In this document: one piece after another, positions 56,986-64,000 of the stretch
Numbering within the stretch: the first letter of the stretch is position 1
How the letters are laid out: each line of letters begins with the position of its first letter
Source of the DNA: Dermatobacter hominis
GTDB taxonomy: Bacteria > Actinomycetota > Acidimicrobiia > Acidimicrobiales > Microtrichaceae
Direction: 5' to 3'
Length of the DNA stretch: 64,000 bases
Assembly: GCF_020715685.1 (NCBI RefSeq)
Contig: NZ_CP085840.1
Location: forward strand, 744,001-808,000
Notes under the pieces: model-generated
The model's input: only the letters and a program-made list of their open reading frames with translations
What the model was told of the DNA's origin: nothing
Databases searched by the model: none
Program-made: the position numbers and the translations under genes

Positions 56986-57429
56986 ATGGGCGACACGGTG
57001 GCGCAGGTCCCCTTCGCACCCGAGGTGTTCACCTGGCCCAGCGACGAGCCGCAGCTGATCGGCGGACGCTGCGCGGACTGCGGCTCGGTGACCTTCCCGC
57101 GCCCGCCGTCGTGCGCCCGCTGCGGGTCGACCTCGGTCGACGAGCACCTCCTCCCCCGCACCGGCACCCTCTGGACGTTCACGACCCAGGGGTTCCTTCC
57201 GAAGGAGCCCTACAAGGGCGGCGAGACGCCCGAGTCGTTCGTGCCGTTCGGGGTGGGGCTGGTGCAGCTCGGCGACGAGGTCCGCGTCGAGTCCCGCCTC
57301 ACCGAGAACGACCCCGAGCGGCTCCGCATCGGCATGCCGCTCGAGCTCGTGGTCGTGCCGTTCCGGACCGACCCCGACGGCACCGAGGTGATGACGTTCG
57401 CCTTCTCCCCGAGCACCGGAGGTGCCTGA
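56986..57429 (+). CDS. DUF35 Zn-ribbon/OB-fold protein, partner of the Ltp2-like protein
   Basis: The 147-residue protein has a zinc ribbon with Cys29, Cys32, Cys43 and Cys46 (GRCADCGSVTFPRP, CARCGS; C-x2-C-x10-C-x2-C, identical spacing to the fused protein at 9583), then an OB-fold (TGTLWTFTTQGFLPKEPYKGG, PFGVGLVQLGDEVRVESRL). In steroid degradation, a DUF35 domain binds Ltp2 to form a retro-aldolase that removes propanoyl-CoA or acetyl-type fragments. ATG 56986 has GGGAGG 7 bases before and is preferred over ATG 56944 and 56971. One base separates its stop from the next gene start, which supports the complex. Confidence 0.85.
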   Translation: MGDTVAQVPFAPEVFTWPSDEPQLIGGRCADCGSVTFPRPPSCARCGSTSVDEHLLPRTGTLWTFTTQGFLPKEPYKGGETPESFVPFGVGLVQLGDEVRVESRLTENDPERLRIGMPLELVVVPFRTDPDGTEVMTFAFSPSTGGA

Positions 57430-57430
57430 C

Positions 57431-58576
57431 GTGACCGACGTGGCGATCATCGGCGTCGGGCTCCACCCGTTCGGGCGCTTCGGCGACACGTCCGCCATCG
57501 ACATGGCGGCGGTCGCCGTGCGGGCCGCGCTGGCCGACGCCGGCATCACGTGGCCGCAGGTGCAGTTCGGCTTCGGCGGCAGCTTCGAGGTCGACAACCC
57601 CGACGCCGTCACCGGCCGGCTCGGCCTCACCGGCATCCCCTTCATGGACGTGTACAACGGCTGCGCCACCGCGGCCACGGCGCTCCAGCTCACCGCCGAC
57701 GCGATCCGCTCGGGCCAGTACGACATCGGCGTGGCGGTGGGCATGGACAAGCACGGCCACGGGGCCTTCACGTCCGACCCCGTCGACTACGGGGCGCCGC
57801 CCTGGTACGGCGACACGGGCCACTTCCTCACGACCAAGTTCTTCGCCATGAAGATCAACCGCTACATGCACGACCACGGGATCTCGCCCGAGACCCTGGC
57901 CCGGGTGGCGGCGAAGGCCTACCGCAACGGGGAGCTGAACCCGAACGCCTTCCGTCGGAAGGCCATCTCCGAGGACGAGATCCTGTCGTCGAGGATGCTC
58001 AACTTCCCGCTCACGCAGTACATGTTCTGCTCGCCCGACGAGGGCGCGGCCGCCGTCATCCTGTGCCGCGCCGACCTGGCCCGGCAGTACACCTCGACGC
58101 CGATCTACCTGCGCGCCACCACGCTGCGGACCCGCCGCTACGGGGCGTTCGAGGTGCACGCGTCGTGGGCCGCCGTCGAGCAGGACGACGCGCCGACCGT
58201 CTACGCCTCGCGCGCCGCGTACGAGATGGCCGGCATCGGCCCCGAGGACGTCGACGTGGTCCAGCTGCAGGACACCGACGCCGGCGCCGAGGTCATCCAC
58301 ATGGCCGAGAACGGGTTCTGCGCCGACGGCGACCAGGAGCGGCTGCTGGCCGAGGGCGCGACCGAGATCGGCGGCGCGCTGCCGATCAACACCGACGGCG
58401 GGCTCATCGCCAACGGCGAGCCGATCGGGGCCTCGGGCCTGCGGCAGGTCCACGAGCTGGTCCACCAGCTGCGAGGGACGGCCGGCGACCGGCAGGTGCC
58501 CGGCGATCCACGGGTGGGCTACGCCCAGCTCTACGGCGCCCCGGGCACCGCCGGGGTGTCGATCGTCAGCCGCTAG
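57431..58576 (+). CDS. Ltp2-like thiolase-fold protein (probable retro-aldolase)
   Basis: The 381-residue protein has the thiolase superfamily fold of lipid-transfer (SCP-x) type: FMDVYNGCATAATALQLTADAI with Cys78, and FCSPDEGAAAVILCRADLA. The His of the GHPxGATG motif is replaced (ANGEPIGASGLRQVHELV) and the last Cys loop reads YGAPGTAGVSIVS. These changes match Ltp-type proteins that act as aldolases with a DUF35 partner rather than thiolytic enzymes. GTG 57431 has GGAGG 8 bases before; GTG 57422 overlaps that ribosome-binding site and is less likely. The DUF35 partner gene lies 1 base upstream. It ends 15 bases from the convergent ligase stop. Confidence 0.85.
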   Translation: MTDVAIIGVGLHPFGRFGDTSAIDMAAVAVRAALADAGITWPQVQFGFGGSFEVDNPDAVTGRLGLTGIPFMDVYNGCATAATALQLTADAIRSGQYDIGVAVGMDKHGHGAFTSDPVDYGAPPWYGDTGHFLTTKFFAMKINRYMHDHGISPETLARVAAKAYRNGELNPNAFRRKAISEDEILSSRMLNFPLTQYMFCSPDEGAAAVILCRADLARQYTSTPIYLRATTLRTRRYGAFEVHASWAAVEQDDAPTVYASRAAYEMAGIGPEDVDVVQLQDTDAGAEVIHMAENGFCADGDQERLLAEGATEIGGALPINTDGGLIANGEPIGASGLRQVHELVHQLRGTAGDRQVPGDPRVGYAQLYGAPGTAGVSIVSR

Positions 58577-58591
58577 CGCCCCCCGGCCGGC

Positions 58592-60169
58592 TCAGGCCAC
58601 GCCGGCGCGCTCGCGCAGCACCAGCTTCTCGACCTTGCCCGCCGCGTTGACGGGCAGGTCGTCGACCACCTCGACGCGCCGCGGGACCTTGTAGTTGGCC
58701 ATCCGCTCGCGGGCCCAGGCGATCACCTCCGCCGGGTCGGGGTGCGCGCCGGCGGCCGGCACGACGAAGGCCATGCCGACCTCGCCGAGCCGCTCGTCGG
58801 GGATGCCGATCACGGCCGCCCGGGCGATCGCGGGGTGCCCGAGCAGCGCGTCCTCGATCTCGGCCGGGTACGCGTTGAACCCGCCGACGATGAACATGTC
58901 CTTGGCCCGGCCCACGATCCGGAGGCGGCCGTCGCCGTCGACCACGCCGATGTCGCCGGTGCGCAGCCAGCCGTCGGCCGACAGGGCCGCGGCGGTCGAG
59001 TCGGGGTCGTCGAGGTAGTGCGACATGACCGTGGCACCGCGCAGGAGGACCTCTCCCGCGTCGCCCTGCGGCACCTCCGCGCCGTCGCCGTCGACCACCC
59101 GCAGCTCGAAGCCCGGACGGGGTCGCCCGACGGTGGTGGCGACGGCCTCGGGCGGGTCGCCCGGCTCGGTCGCCGTCGCGGTCCCGCCCTCGGACAGCCC
59201 GTAGCCGGAGAGCACGACCTCGAACGGCAGCTCCTCCTGGACCCGACGGATCAGCGTGACCGGGATGTCGGCCGCCCCGGTCACCGCGATCCGCAGGCTC
59301 GACAGGTCGCGGTCGCCCGCTGCCGCGCCGTCGAGGATCGACTGGTACAGGGTGGGCGCCCCGGGGAGGACCGTGATCCGCTCGCGCTCGACGGTGCCCA
59401 GCACCTCGTCGGCGTCGAAGACGGCCACCGGGTGCATCGTCAGGCCGGCCACCGTCGAGGCCAGGATCCCCGCCTTGAGCCCGAACATGTGGAAGTACGG
59501 GTTGACCATCAGGTACCGGTCCTCCGCCCGGATGCCGGTCATCGCCACCCAGTCGCGGGCGACGCCCATCGTCCCGGCGTGGGTCTGGACGACGCCCTTC
59601 GGGACGCCGGTCGTCCCCGAGGTGAAGAGGATGTCGGACACGTCGGTCGCCGCCACCGCGGCGGCGCGACGGTCGAGCTCGGCCAGGTCGGCCTCGGTGA
59701 CGCCGGCGAGCAGCTCGTCCCACGACGTGGTCCCCTCGACCGGCGGGCCGGCGGCGACCACGATCGTGCGGAGCGCCGGGACGTCGGTGGTGGCGCCGCG
59801 CAGCATGGCGACGTGGTCCGCGCCGAGGAAGTCGGTGACGGTGACCAGCGTGCCGGCGCCGCTGCGCGACAGGACGACGGCGGCCTCGTCGCCCTTGAAG
59901 CGCGTGTTGACCGGCACGAGGGTCGCACCGGCCGAGGCCAGGCCCAGCAGCGCCACGATCCAGCGAGCCGAGTTGGGCGCCCAGATCGCCACGCGGTCGC
60001 CGGGGCGGACGCCGACGTGGCACAGCGCGGCGCCGAAGGTCCGGGCGGCGTCGGCCAGCTCGGACCAGGTGAGCACGGTGTCGCCGTCGACGACGGCGGT
60101 GCGCCCGCCGTGGTCGCGGACGGCAGCGGCGAGCGCCGCAGGGATGGTCGTCGCGTCGGTGGTGCCCAT
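58592..60169 (-). CDS. acyl-CoA synthetase, FadD3-like
   Basis: The 525-residue ligase has ILFTSGTTGVPKGVVQTHAG (P-loop), MVNPYFHMFGLKAGILAS, SGYGLSEGGTATATEPGD, WLRTGDIGVVDGDGRLRIVGRAKDMFIVGGFNAYPAEIE and the catalytic Lys in NAAGKVEKLVLRERAG. The segment NPYFHMFGLKAGI and the size recall FadD3, which activates the HIP acid left after steroid side-chain and A/B-ring removal; the assignment is tentative. ATG 60169 is chosen (in-frame ATG 60190 is possible). It is convergent with the Ltp2-like gene. TetR 60240-60887 lies just upstream and may regulate it. Confidence 0.88.
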   Translation of the reverse strand: MGTTDATTIPAALAAAVRDHGGRTAVVDGDTVLTWSELADAARTFGAALCHVGVRPGDRVAIWAPNSARWIVALLGLASAGATLVPVNTRFKGDEAAVVLSRSGAGTLVTVTDFLGADHVAMLRGATTDVPALRTIVVAAGPPVEGTTSWDELLAGVTEADLAELDRRAAAVAATDVSDILFTSGTTGVPKGVVQTHAGTMGVARDWVAMTGIRAEDRYLMVNPYFHMFGLKAGILASTVAGLTMHPVAVFDADEVLGTVERERITVLPGAPTLYQSILDGAAAGDRDLSSLRIAVTGAADIPVTLIRRVQEELPFEVVLSGYGLSEGGTATATEPGDPPEAVATTVGRPRPGFELRVVDGDGAEVPQGDAGEVLLRGATVMSHYLDDPDSTAAALSADGWLRTGDIGVVDGDGRLRIVGRAKDMFIVGGFNAYPAEIEDALLGHPAIARAAVIGIPDERLGEVGMAFVVPAAGAHPDPAEVIAWARERMANYKVPRRVEVVDDLPVNAAGKVEKLVLRERAGVA

Positions 60170-60239
60170 GTCGGCCCGTCCTCTCGTCATGACGTCGGCG
60201 TGCGGCGTCGGCGCACGGTCCCCCGTGGACGGCTCGCCG

Positions 60240-60887
60240 TCAGGCGTCGCGCGGGAGCCCGATCGCGCCCGCCCACAGCAGGGTCAGCTGCTCCGCCGCC
60301 GTGTCGAGGTCGTAGTCGCCCCAGTGCTCGATCAGCCACAGCTCGGCGAAGCGGGCGACCATGGAGCCGAGCGCCGCCGCGGCGATCTCGGGGTCGACCT
60401 CGGCCGAGGCGGTGCCCTCCGCCTGCATCCGCCGGATCGAGCGCTCGGCCCGGTCGGCGAAGTGCTTCTGGCGACGCATCCGGGCCTCGCTCACGTGCGG
60501 GTCGTAGCGGGACACCTCCTCGATCACGCCCATGATCCGGCCGTTGTCGCGGTAGCGCTCGAGGTAGCGGCGGTTGGCCCGCGCCAACCGCTCCCAGTCG
60601 CTCAGGTCCCCGGGATCGTCCTGTCCGTCCGCGGCCGTCGCCGGGGCGGTCAGGGCCGCCTCCTGCAGCTCGGCGATCTCCCGGAACACCTGCTCCTTCG
60701 AATCGAAGTAGTGGTAGAAGGACCCGTGCGAGAGCCCGGCCTCCTTGGCGATGTCGGAGATCCGGGCCTCGAGGAAGCCGCTCTGCTCGAAGACCCGCTG
60801 CGCCGCCTCGAGGAGCCGGGCCTTGGTCTCCGCCCCCTTCCGGGAACGTGGTCCGGTGGACTGCTCCGCTGGCTCGGGGGTGGGCAT
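60240..60887 (-). CDS. TetR-family transcriptional regulator
   Basis: The 215-residue protein has its DNA-binding domain at about residues 20-67 (ETKARLLEAAQRVFEQSGFLEARISDIAKEAGLSHGSFYHYFDSKEQVF, in parts). It includes helical ligand-domain segments ERLARANRRYLERYRDNGRIM and IAAAALGSMVARFAELWLIEHWG, a layout common in regulators near lipid and steroid catabolism genes. The ligand is unknown. ATG 60887 is clear. It lies upstream of the FadD3-like gene on the same strand (70-base gap). A palindrome GGGACGG/CCGTCCC at 60916-60935 is 28 bases before its start and is the likely operator. Confidence 0.85.
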   Translation of the reverse strand: MPTPEPAEQSTGPRSRKGAETKARLLEAAQRVFEQSGFLEARISDIAKEAGLSHGSFYHYFDSKEQVFREIAELQEAALTAPATAADGQDDPGDLSDWERLARANRRYLERYRDNGRIMGVIEEVSRYDPHVSEARMRRQKHFADRAERSIRRMQAEGTASAEVDPEIAAAALGSMVARFAELWLIEHWGDYDLDTAAEQLTLLWAGAIGLPRDA

Positions 60888-60915
60888 CGGTGGCGTCTCC
60901 GTCCGTCCGTCCGAC

Positions 60916-60957
60916 GGGACGGGCCGATCCGTCCCTCGCGGTGGTGGGCCGTCCCAC
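60916..60957. promoter_or_regulatory. palindromic operator upstream of TetR 60240
   Basis: GGGACGG (60916-60922) and CCGTCCC (60929-60935) are perfect 7-base arms with a 6-base spacer. A second, shorter inverted repeat GTGGG-CCGT-CCCAC is at 60944-60957. They lie 28 bases upstream of the TetR ATG (minus strand), between it and the stop of the next ligase gene at 61023. Confidence 0.6.
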
Positions 60958-61022
60958 TGTAGGAGAGCCCGTCCGCTCGCCCGTCCGGTGCCGGCACCCC
61001 TCCGACCCGGCCTCCACCGCGC

Positions 61023-62555
61023 TCACGAGCGCGCTCCGGGCCCGAGCTCGCCGGTGAGCCACCGGTCCCGCAGCTCGCGGCGCAGCGCCTTGCCCGACGG
61101 CAGACGGGGCACCTCGGGCACCGCCACGACGGCGCCCAGCCGCTTGTACCCGGCGAGCGACCGGTCGACCAGGTCCGCCAGCTCGCCGTCCGCGACCCCG
61201 ATGGCCGGATCGAGCACGACCGCGGCCACGGGCGCCTCGCCGCGGCGGTCGTCGGCGACGCCGAACACCGCGCAGTCGAGCACGGCGGCGTGCCCCAGCA
61301 GCACCGACTCGATCTCGGCCGGCGCGACCTGGAACCCGCTCACCTTGATCATGTCCTTCGAGCGGTCGGTGAGCCGGACCCAGCCGCCCTCCTCGACCAC
61401 GCCCACGTCGCCGGTGCGGTACCAACCGTCGTGGAACGCCTCCTCGTCGGCGGCCTCGGGCAGGTAGCCGGCCATCGTCGACGGGCCACGGGCCTCGAGC
61501 TCGCCGGTCGCGCCGGCGGGGAGCGGCTCGCCCGTCACGAGGTCGACGACCCGGAGCTCGACGTCCGCCGGCGGCAGGCCGGGGCTGTCGAGCCGCCACG
61601 ACGCCGGGTCGTCGACCGGGTTCACGGCGAGCACCGGGACCTCGCTCGCGCCGTACGCGGCCAGGAACGGGACGCCCGTGCGGGCCGTCACCGTCGCCGC
61701 CACCGAGGCCGTCACGGGCGTGGCGCCCCACATGACGTAGCGGAGCGACGAGAGGTCGAACGACTCGAGCCGCGGGTGGTTGGCCATGGCGAGCGCGATC
61801 GGGGCGACGGCCATCTTGAGCGTCATGCGGTCCTCCTCGATCGAGCGCAGCTCCTGGTCGAGGTCGAAGCGGCGGTGGAGCCGGACGGCGGCGCCCGCCC
61901 GCAGCGCGGCGAGCAGGTTGAGCAGGCCGAGGATGTGCGACGGCGGGGTCGAGACCTGGAACCGGTCGTCGGGCCCGAGCCCGAGGGCGGCGACCCAGTG
62001 GTCGGTCGCGGCCAGGAGCGACGCGTGGGTGTGGCGCACCGCCTTGGGCATGCCGGTGGTCCCCGAGCTGAACACGAGCACCGCCTCCCCCGACCCGTCC
62101 CCCTCTGGTCGCGGCGGCTCGTCGCCCGCGGCGTCGACGGGGCGGCTGATCGCCGCGGCGTCGAGGTCGACCACGGCGTCGGCCCCGAGGCGGTCGGCCA
62201 GGATCCCGCCGTCGCCGGCGTCGACCAGGGCTCGCCGGGCCCCGGTGAGGTCGAGGGCGTGGTCCACCTCTCGCTCGCGCCACGCGGGGCTGAGGAGCAC
62301 CGCCGCGGCGCCGAGCCGGCAGAGGGCGAGCACGGCGACCGGCAGCTCGGCCCGGTTGCCGCTGCGGACGGCCACCCGGTCGCCCGGGCGCACGCCCCAG
62401 CGGTCGAGCTGCGACGCGAGCCCGGTGCAGGCCGCGTCGAGCTCGGCGAAGGACCAGGACCGGTCGCCCTCCCGGATCGCGGCCCGCCCGCCGTGGGTGG
62501 CCGCGGCGTCGGTGAGCACCGCGTCGAGCCGACCGGACCGGGCCATCGTCGTCAC
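61023..62555 (-). CDS. acyl-CoA synthetase (AMP-binding)
   Basis: The 510-residue ligase has AVLVFSSGTTGMPKAVRHTHAS (P-loop), LAAYGASEVPVLAVNP, WYRTGDVGVVEEGGWVRLTDRSKDMIKVSGFQVAPAEIE and the catalytic Lys in LPSGKALRRELRDRW. It activates a carboxylic acid to its CoA ester. Start is GTG 62555 (or ATG 62546, three codons later; no strong ribosome-binding site separates them). It is downstream of the acyl-CoA dehydrogenase pair 62587-64000, with 31 bases between, so it is probably in their operon. A ligase followed by dehydrogenases is the opening of a beta-oxidation route. Confidence 0.9.
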   Translation of the reverse strand: MTTMARSGRLDAVLTDAAATHGGRAAIREGDRSWSFAELDAACTGLASQLDRWGVRPGDRVAVRSGNRAELPVAVLALCRLGAAAVLLSPAWREREVDHALDLTGARRALVDAGDGGILADRLGADAVVDLDAAAISRPVDAAGDEPPRPEGDGSGEAVLVFSSGTTGMPKAVRHTHASLLAATDHWVAALGLGPDDRFQVSTPPSHILGLLNLLAALRAGAAVRLHRRFDLDQELRSIEEDRMTLKMAVAPIALAMANHPRLESFDLSSLRYVMWGATPVTASVAATVTARTGVPFLAAYGASEVPVLAVNPVDDPASWRLDSPGLPPADVELRVVDLVTGEPLPAGATGELEARGPSTMAGYLPEAADEEAFHDGWYRTGDVGVVEEGGWVRLTDRSKDMIKVSGFQVAPAEIESVLLGHAAVLDCAVFGVADDRRGEAPVAAVVLDPAIGVADGELADLVDRSLAGYKRLGAVVAVPEVPRLPSGKALRRELRDRWLTGELGPGARS

Positions 62556-62586
62556 CGCTGCCAGGGCCCTGTCGCGGCCCGCGCCG

Positions 62587-63555
62587 TCAGGCCGCGCCGG
62601 CGGCCATCACGGCCGCGGGGTAGGCGGGATCGACGCCGGAGGTGCGGAGCCAGGCGCCGAGCTCGTGGGTCAGCTCCGCCGAGGAGCCGAGCAGGGCGTC
62701 GAGCAGCAGCACGCGGCTGTGGAACAGGTGGTGGTCGTGCTCGGCGGTGAAGCCGATGCCCCCGAAGGCCTGCAGGGCCCGGTCGCAGGCCCGCCGGCCG
62801 TTCCGGCCGGCGATGGCCTTCACGACCTCGCCGAACCGCTCGGGAGGGTCGCGCCGGACGTCGACCCCGCGCCGCACGACCGCGTCGACGGCCACGCAGT
62901 CGGTGCCCGCCCACGACAGCAGGTGGCGCAGCGCCTGGAACGTGCCGATCGGACGGCCGAACTGCTCACGGACGCACGCGTACTCCGTGGCCATCCCGAC
63001 GACCTGCTCGGCGGCGCCCAGGATCTCGGCCGCGGCGCCGAGCCGGCCCAGGTAGGCAGCACGAGCCCGGACCGCGGCGGCCGGCGCTTCGGGCAGGTCC
63101 GGGCGGCGACCGGCGAGGTCGACCTCGACCTCGACGACGGACAGCCGTCCGGGGACCTCGATCTCGGTGCGCCCGACGTCGCCGGCCTCGACGACGTGGG
63201 CGCCACGACCGGGCTCGTCGAAGAGGATCGAGCGGTCCGACGCCGCCCCGGTGAGCACCCACACGTCGCCCCGGGCCGGCGAGCGGCGGGCGATCGCGGC
63301 CACGATCGACCCGGGCGCCGCGCCCAGCAGCTCGACGTGGGGCTGGGCCAGCAGGCCGCCGAGGGCCGGCGTGTCGGCGAGCTGGCGGCCCTGGGCCCGC
63401 AGCGCGCCGATGACGGCCGAGGCCGCCTCGTCGTCGTCGAGCGCCGGCAGCAGGTCCCACCACGTGAGCGCGTCGAGTGCGGCGTCGCCCTGCTCGGCGC
63501 CCATCGCCCGCACCGCGGCGGCCGTGAACTCGTCGTCGACGGCGATCGCGGTCAC
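62587..63555 (-). CDS. acyl-CoA dehydrogenase, short partner subunit
   Basis: The 322-residue protein is shorter than the family norm and has a divergent N-terminal half, as in 45178-46155. The C-terminal half has YACVREQFGRPIGTFQALRHLLSWAG and RALQAFGGIGFTAEHDHHLFHSRVLLLDALLG, the GIGFTxEHD motif of partner subunits. GTG 63555 overlaps the stop of the upstream dehydrogenase (GTGA), so the two are translated together. The pair should form a heterotetramer acting on an acyl-CoA with a bulky group. The downstream ligase 61023 is likely co-transcribed. Confidence 0.83.
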   Translation of the reverse strand: MTAIAVDDEFTAAAVRAMGAEQGDAALDALTWWDLLPALDDDEAASAVIGALRAQGRQLADTPALGGLLAQPHVELLGAAPGSIVAAIARRSPARGDVWVLTGAASDRSILFDEPGRGAHVVEAGDVGRTEIEVPGRLSVVEVEVDLAGRRPDLPEAPAAAVRARAAYLGRLGAAAEILGAAEQVVGMATEYACVREQFGRPIGTFQALRHLLSWAGTDCVAVDAVVRRGVDVRRDPPERFGEVVKAIAGRNGRRACDRALQAFGGIGFTAEHDHHLFHSRVLLLDALLGSSAELTHELGAWLRTSGVDPAYPAAVMAAGAA

Positions 63556-64000
63556 GGCAGCCCCAGGATCTGCTTGGCGATCGTGTCGAGCTGCATCTGC
63601 TGCGACCCGCCGTAGACGGTGACGATCCGGGAGAAGAGGTACTCCTGCCGCCGCACCGCCACGTCGGGGACCTGCAGTCCCACGGCGATGTCGGGATCGC
63701 CGGCCAGCGCCCGGTCGTGGACCGACTGCTCGGCGGCGCAGAGCAGCAGCTTGTTGAAGGCGGCGCGCGGTCCGAGGGTGGCGCCGGTCGCGTGCGCCGC
63801 GATGCCGTCGTAGCCCGCAGCCGTGGCCGCGGCGAGGTCGAGCAGCGCGTCGCCGAGCGCGGCGTCGTCGCGGCCGGTGGCCCGGTGGGCGGTTGCGAGG
63901 AGCTCCTGGTACTGGAAGCAGTGGCGGAACCAGGCGAACGTCCCGCGCTCGTGGCTCAGGATGTGCATGGCGACCGCCCAGCCGCCGCCGACCTCGCCGA
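63552..64000 (-). CDS. acyl-CoA dehydrogenase, alpha-type subunit, truncated at window end
   Basis: The frame is open to the end of the window, so the N-terminal part and start are missing; about 149 C-terminal residues are seen. The visible sequence begins EVGGGWAVAMHILSHERGT and runs to SRIVTVYGGSQQMQLDTIAKQILGLP, the C-terminal signature of acyl-CoA dehydrogenases, with Gln-Gln-Met in place of the usual Glu-Ile after GG. An ATG at 63968 is internal. The stop overlaps the start of the short subunit at 63555. It completes a third two-subunit dehydrogenase pair in the window. Confidence 0.85.
   Translation of the reverse strand, partial: GEVGGGWAVAMHILSHERGTFAWFRHCFQYQELLATAHRATGRDDAALGDALLDLAAATAAGYDGIAAHATGATLGPRAAFNKLLLCAAEQSVHDRALAGDPDIAVGLQVPDVAVRRQEYLFSRIVTVYGGSQQMQLDTIAKQILGLP

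Overview
The window reads as chromosomal DNA of a very GC-rich actinobacterium. Codon third positions are almost all G or C, GTG starts are frequent, ribosome-binding sites are GGAGG-like, and neighbouring genes often overlap by ATGA or GTGA. The mix of F420/luciferase-type oxidoreductases, CaiB/BaiF CoA transferases, DUF35-thiolase proteins, P450s, paired acyl-CoA dehydrogenases and many TetR regulators is typical of soil or aquatic Actinobacteria such as Acidimicrobiia or Mycobacteriales. I cannot name the genus. I see no tRNA, rRNA, CRISPR array, insertion sequence or phage gene, and no gene-free stretch longer than about 300 bases.

Layout. 1-9.5 kb: a truncated luciferase-like oxidoreductase, a coiled-coil protein, a cupin, a quinone-reductase-like enzyme with its TetR regulator, a deazaflavin-type reductase, a flavodoxin, a RidA/CGNR divergent pair around a perfect palindrome, a crotonase, a permuted CoA transferase and an amidohydrolase. 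9.5-27 kb: DUF35-thiolase fusion and SDR, thioesterase, acyl-CoA ligase with a 103-residue partner, amidohydrolase, aldehyde dehydrogenase, P450, TetR, then thiolase, two acyl-CoA dehydrogenases, SDR, luciferase-like enzyme and a second amidohydrolase type. 27-46 kb: a branched-chain-type ABC importer with a LivH-LivM-LivG triple fusion, a monooxygenase/CoA transferase/CitE operon divergent from an amidohydrolase, a TetR, a Rieske oxygenase with a small partner, a CoA ligase, a ferredoxin reductase, and an NTF2-like protein with two acyl-CoA dehydrogenases. 46-64 kb: TetR/P450/SDR, a duplicated-repeat protein opposite a TetR, a frameshifted reductase, an acyl-CoA dehydrogenase, CoA transferase/luciferase-like/amidohydrolase opposite a DUF35 plus Ltp2-like pair, a FadD3-like ligase, TetR, another ligase and a third acyl-CoA dehydrogenase pair running off the end.

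How it fits together. The genes cover the steps needed to import an organic acid or a steroid/terpenoid-like compound, activate it with CoA, oxygenate it (Rieske, P450s, flavin monooxygenases), run beta-oxidation on it with two-subunit acyl-CoA dehydrogenases, and shorten it by thiolase or retro-aldol cleavage. The substrate cannot be read from sequence.

The most notable finding is regulatory. A recurring imperfect palindrome, CGAGAAC-N3-GTTNTCG, lies in the promoters of the importer, monooxygenase operon, amidohydrolase, TetR 37394-38080 itself, Rieske operon, reductase operon and CoA transferase/DUF35 pair. A second palindrome, GTGAGCG-N2-CGCTCAC, recurs in the promoters of the thioesterase, the ligase/amidohydrolase pair, the TetR 19347-20006/thiolase pair and two other genes. 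Together these suggest two local TetR regulons controlling one large catabolic island.
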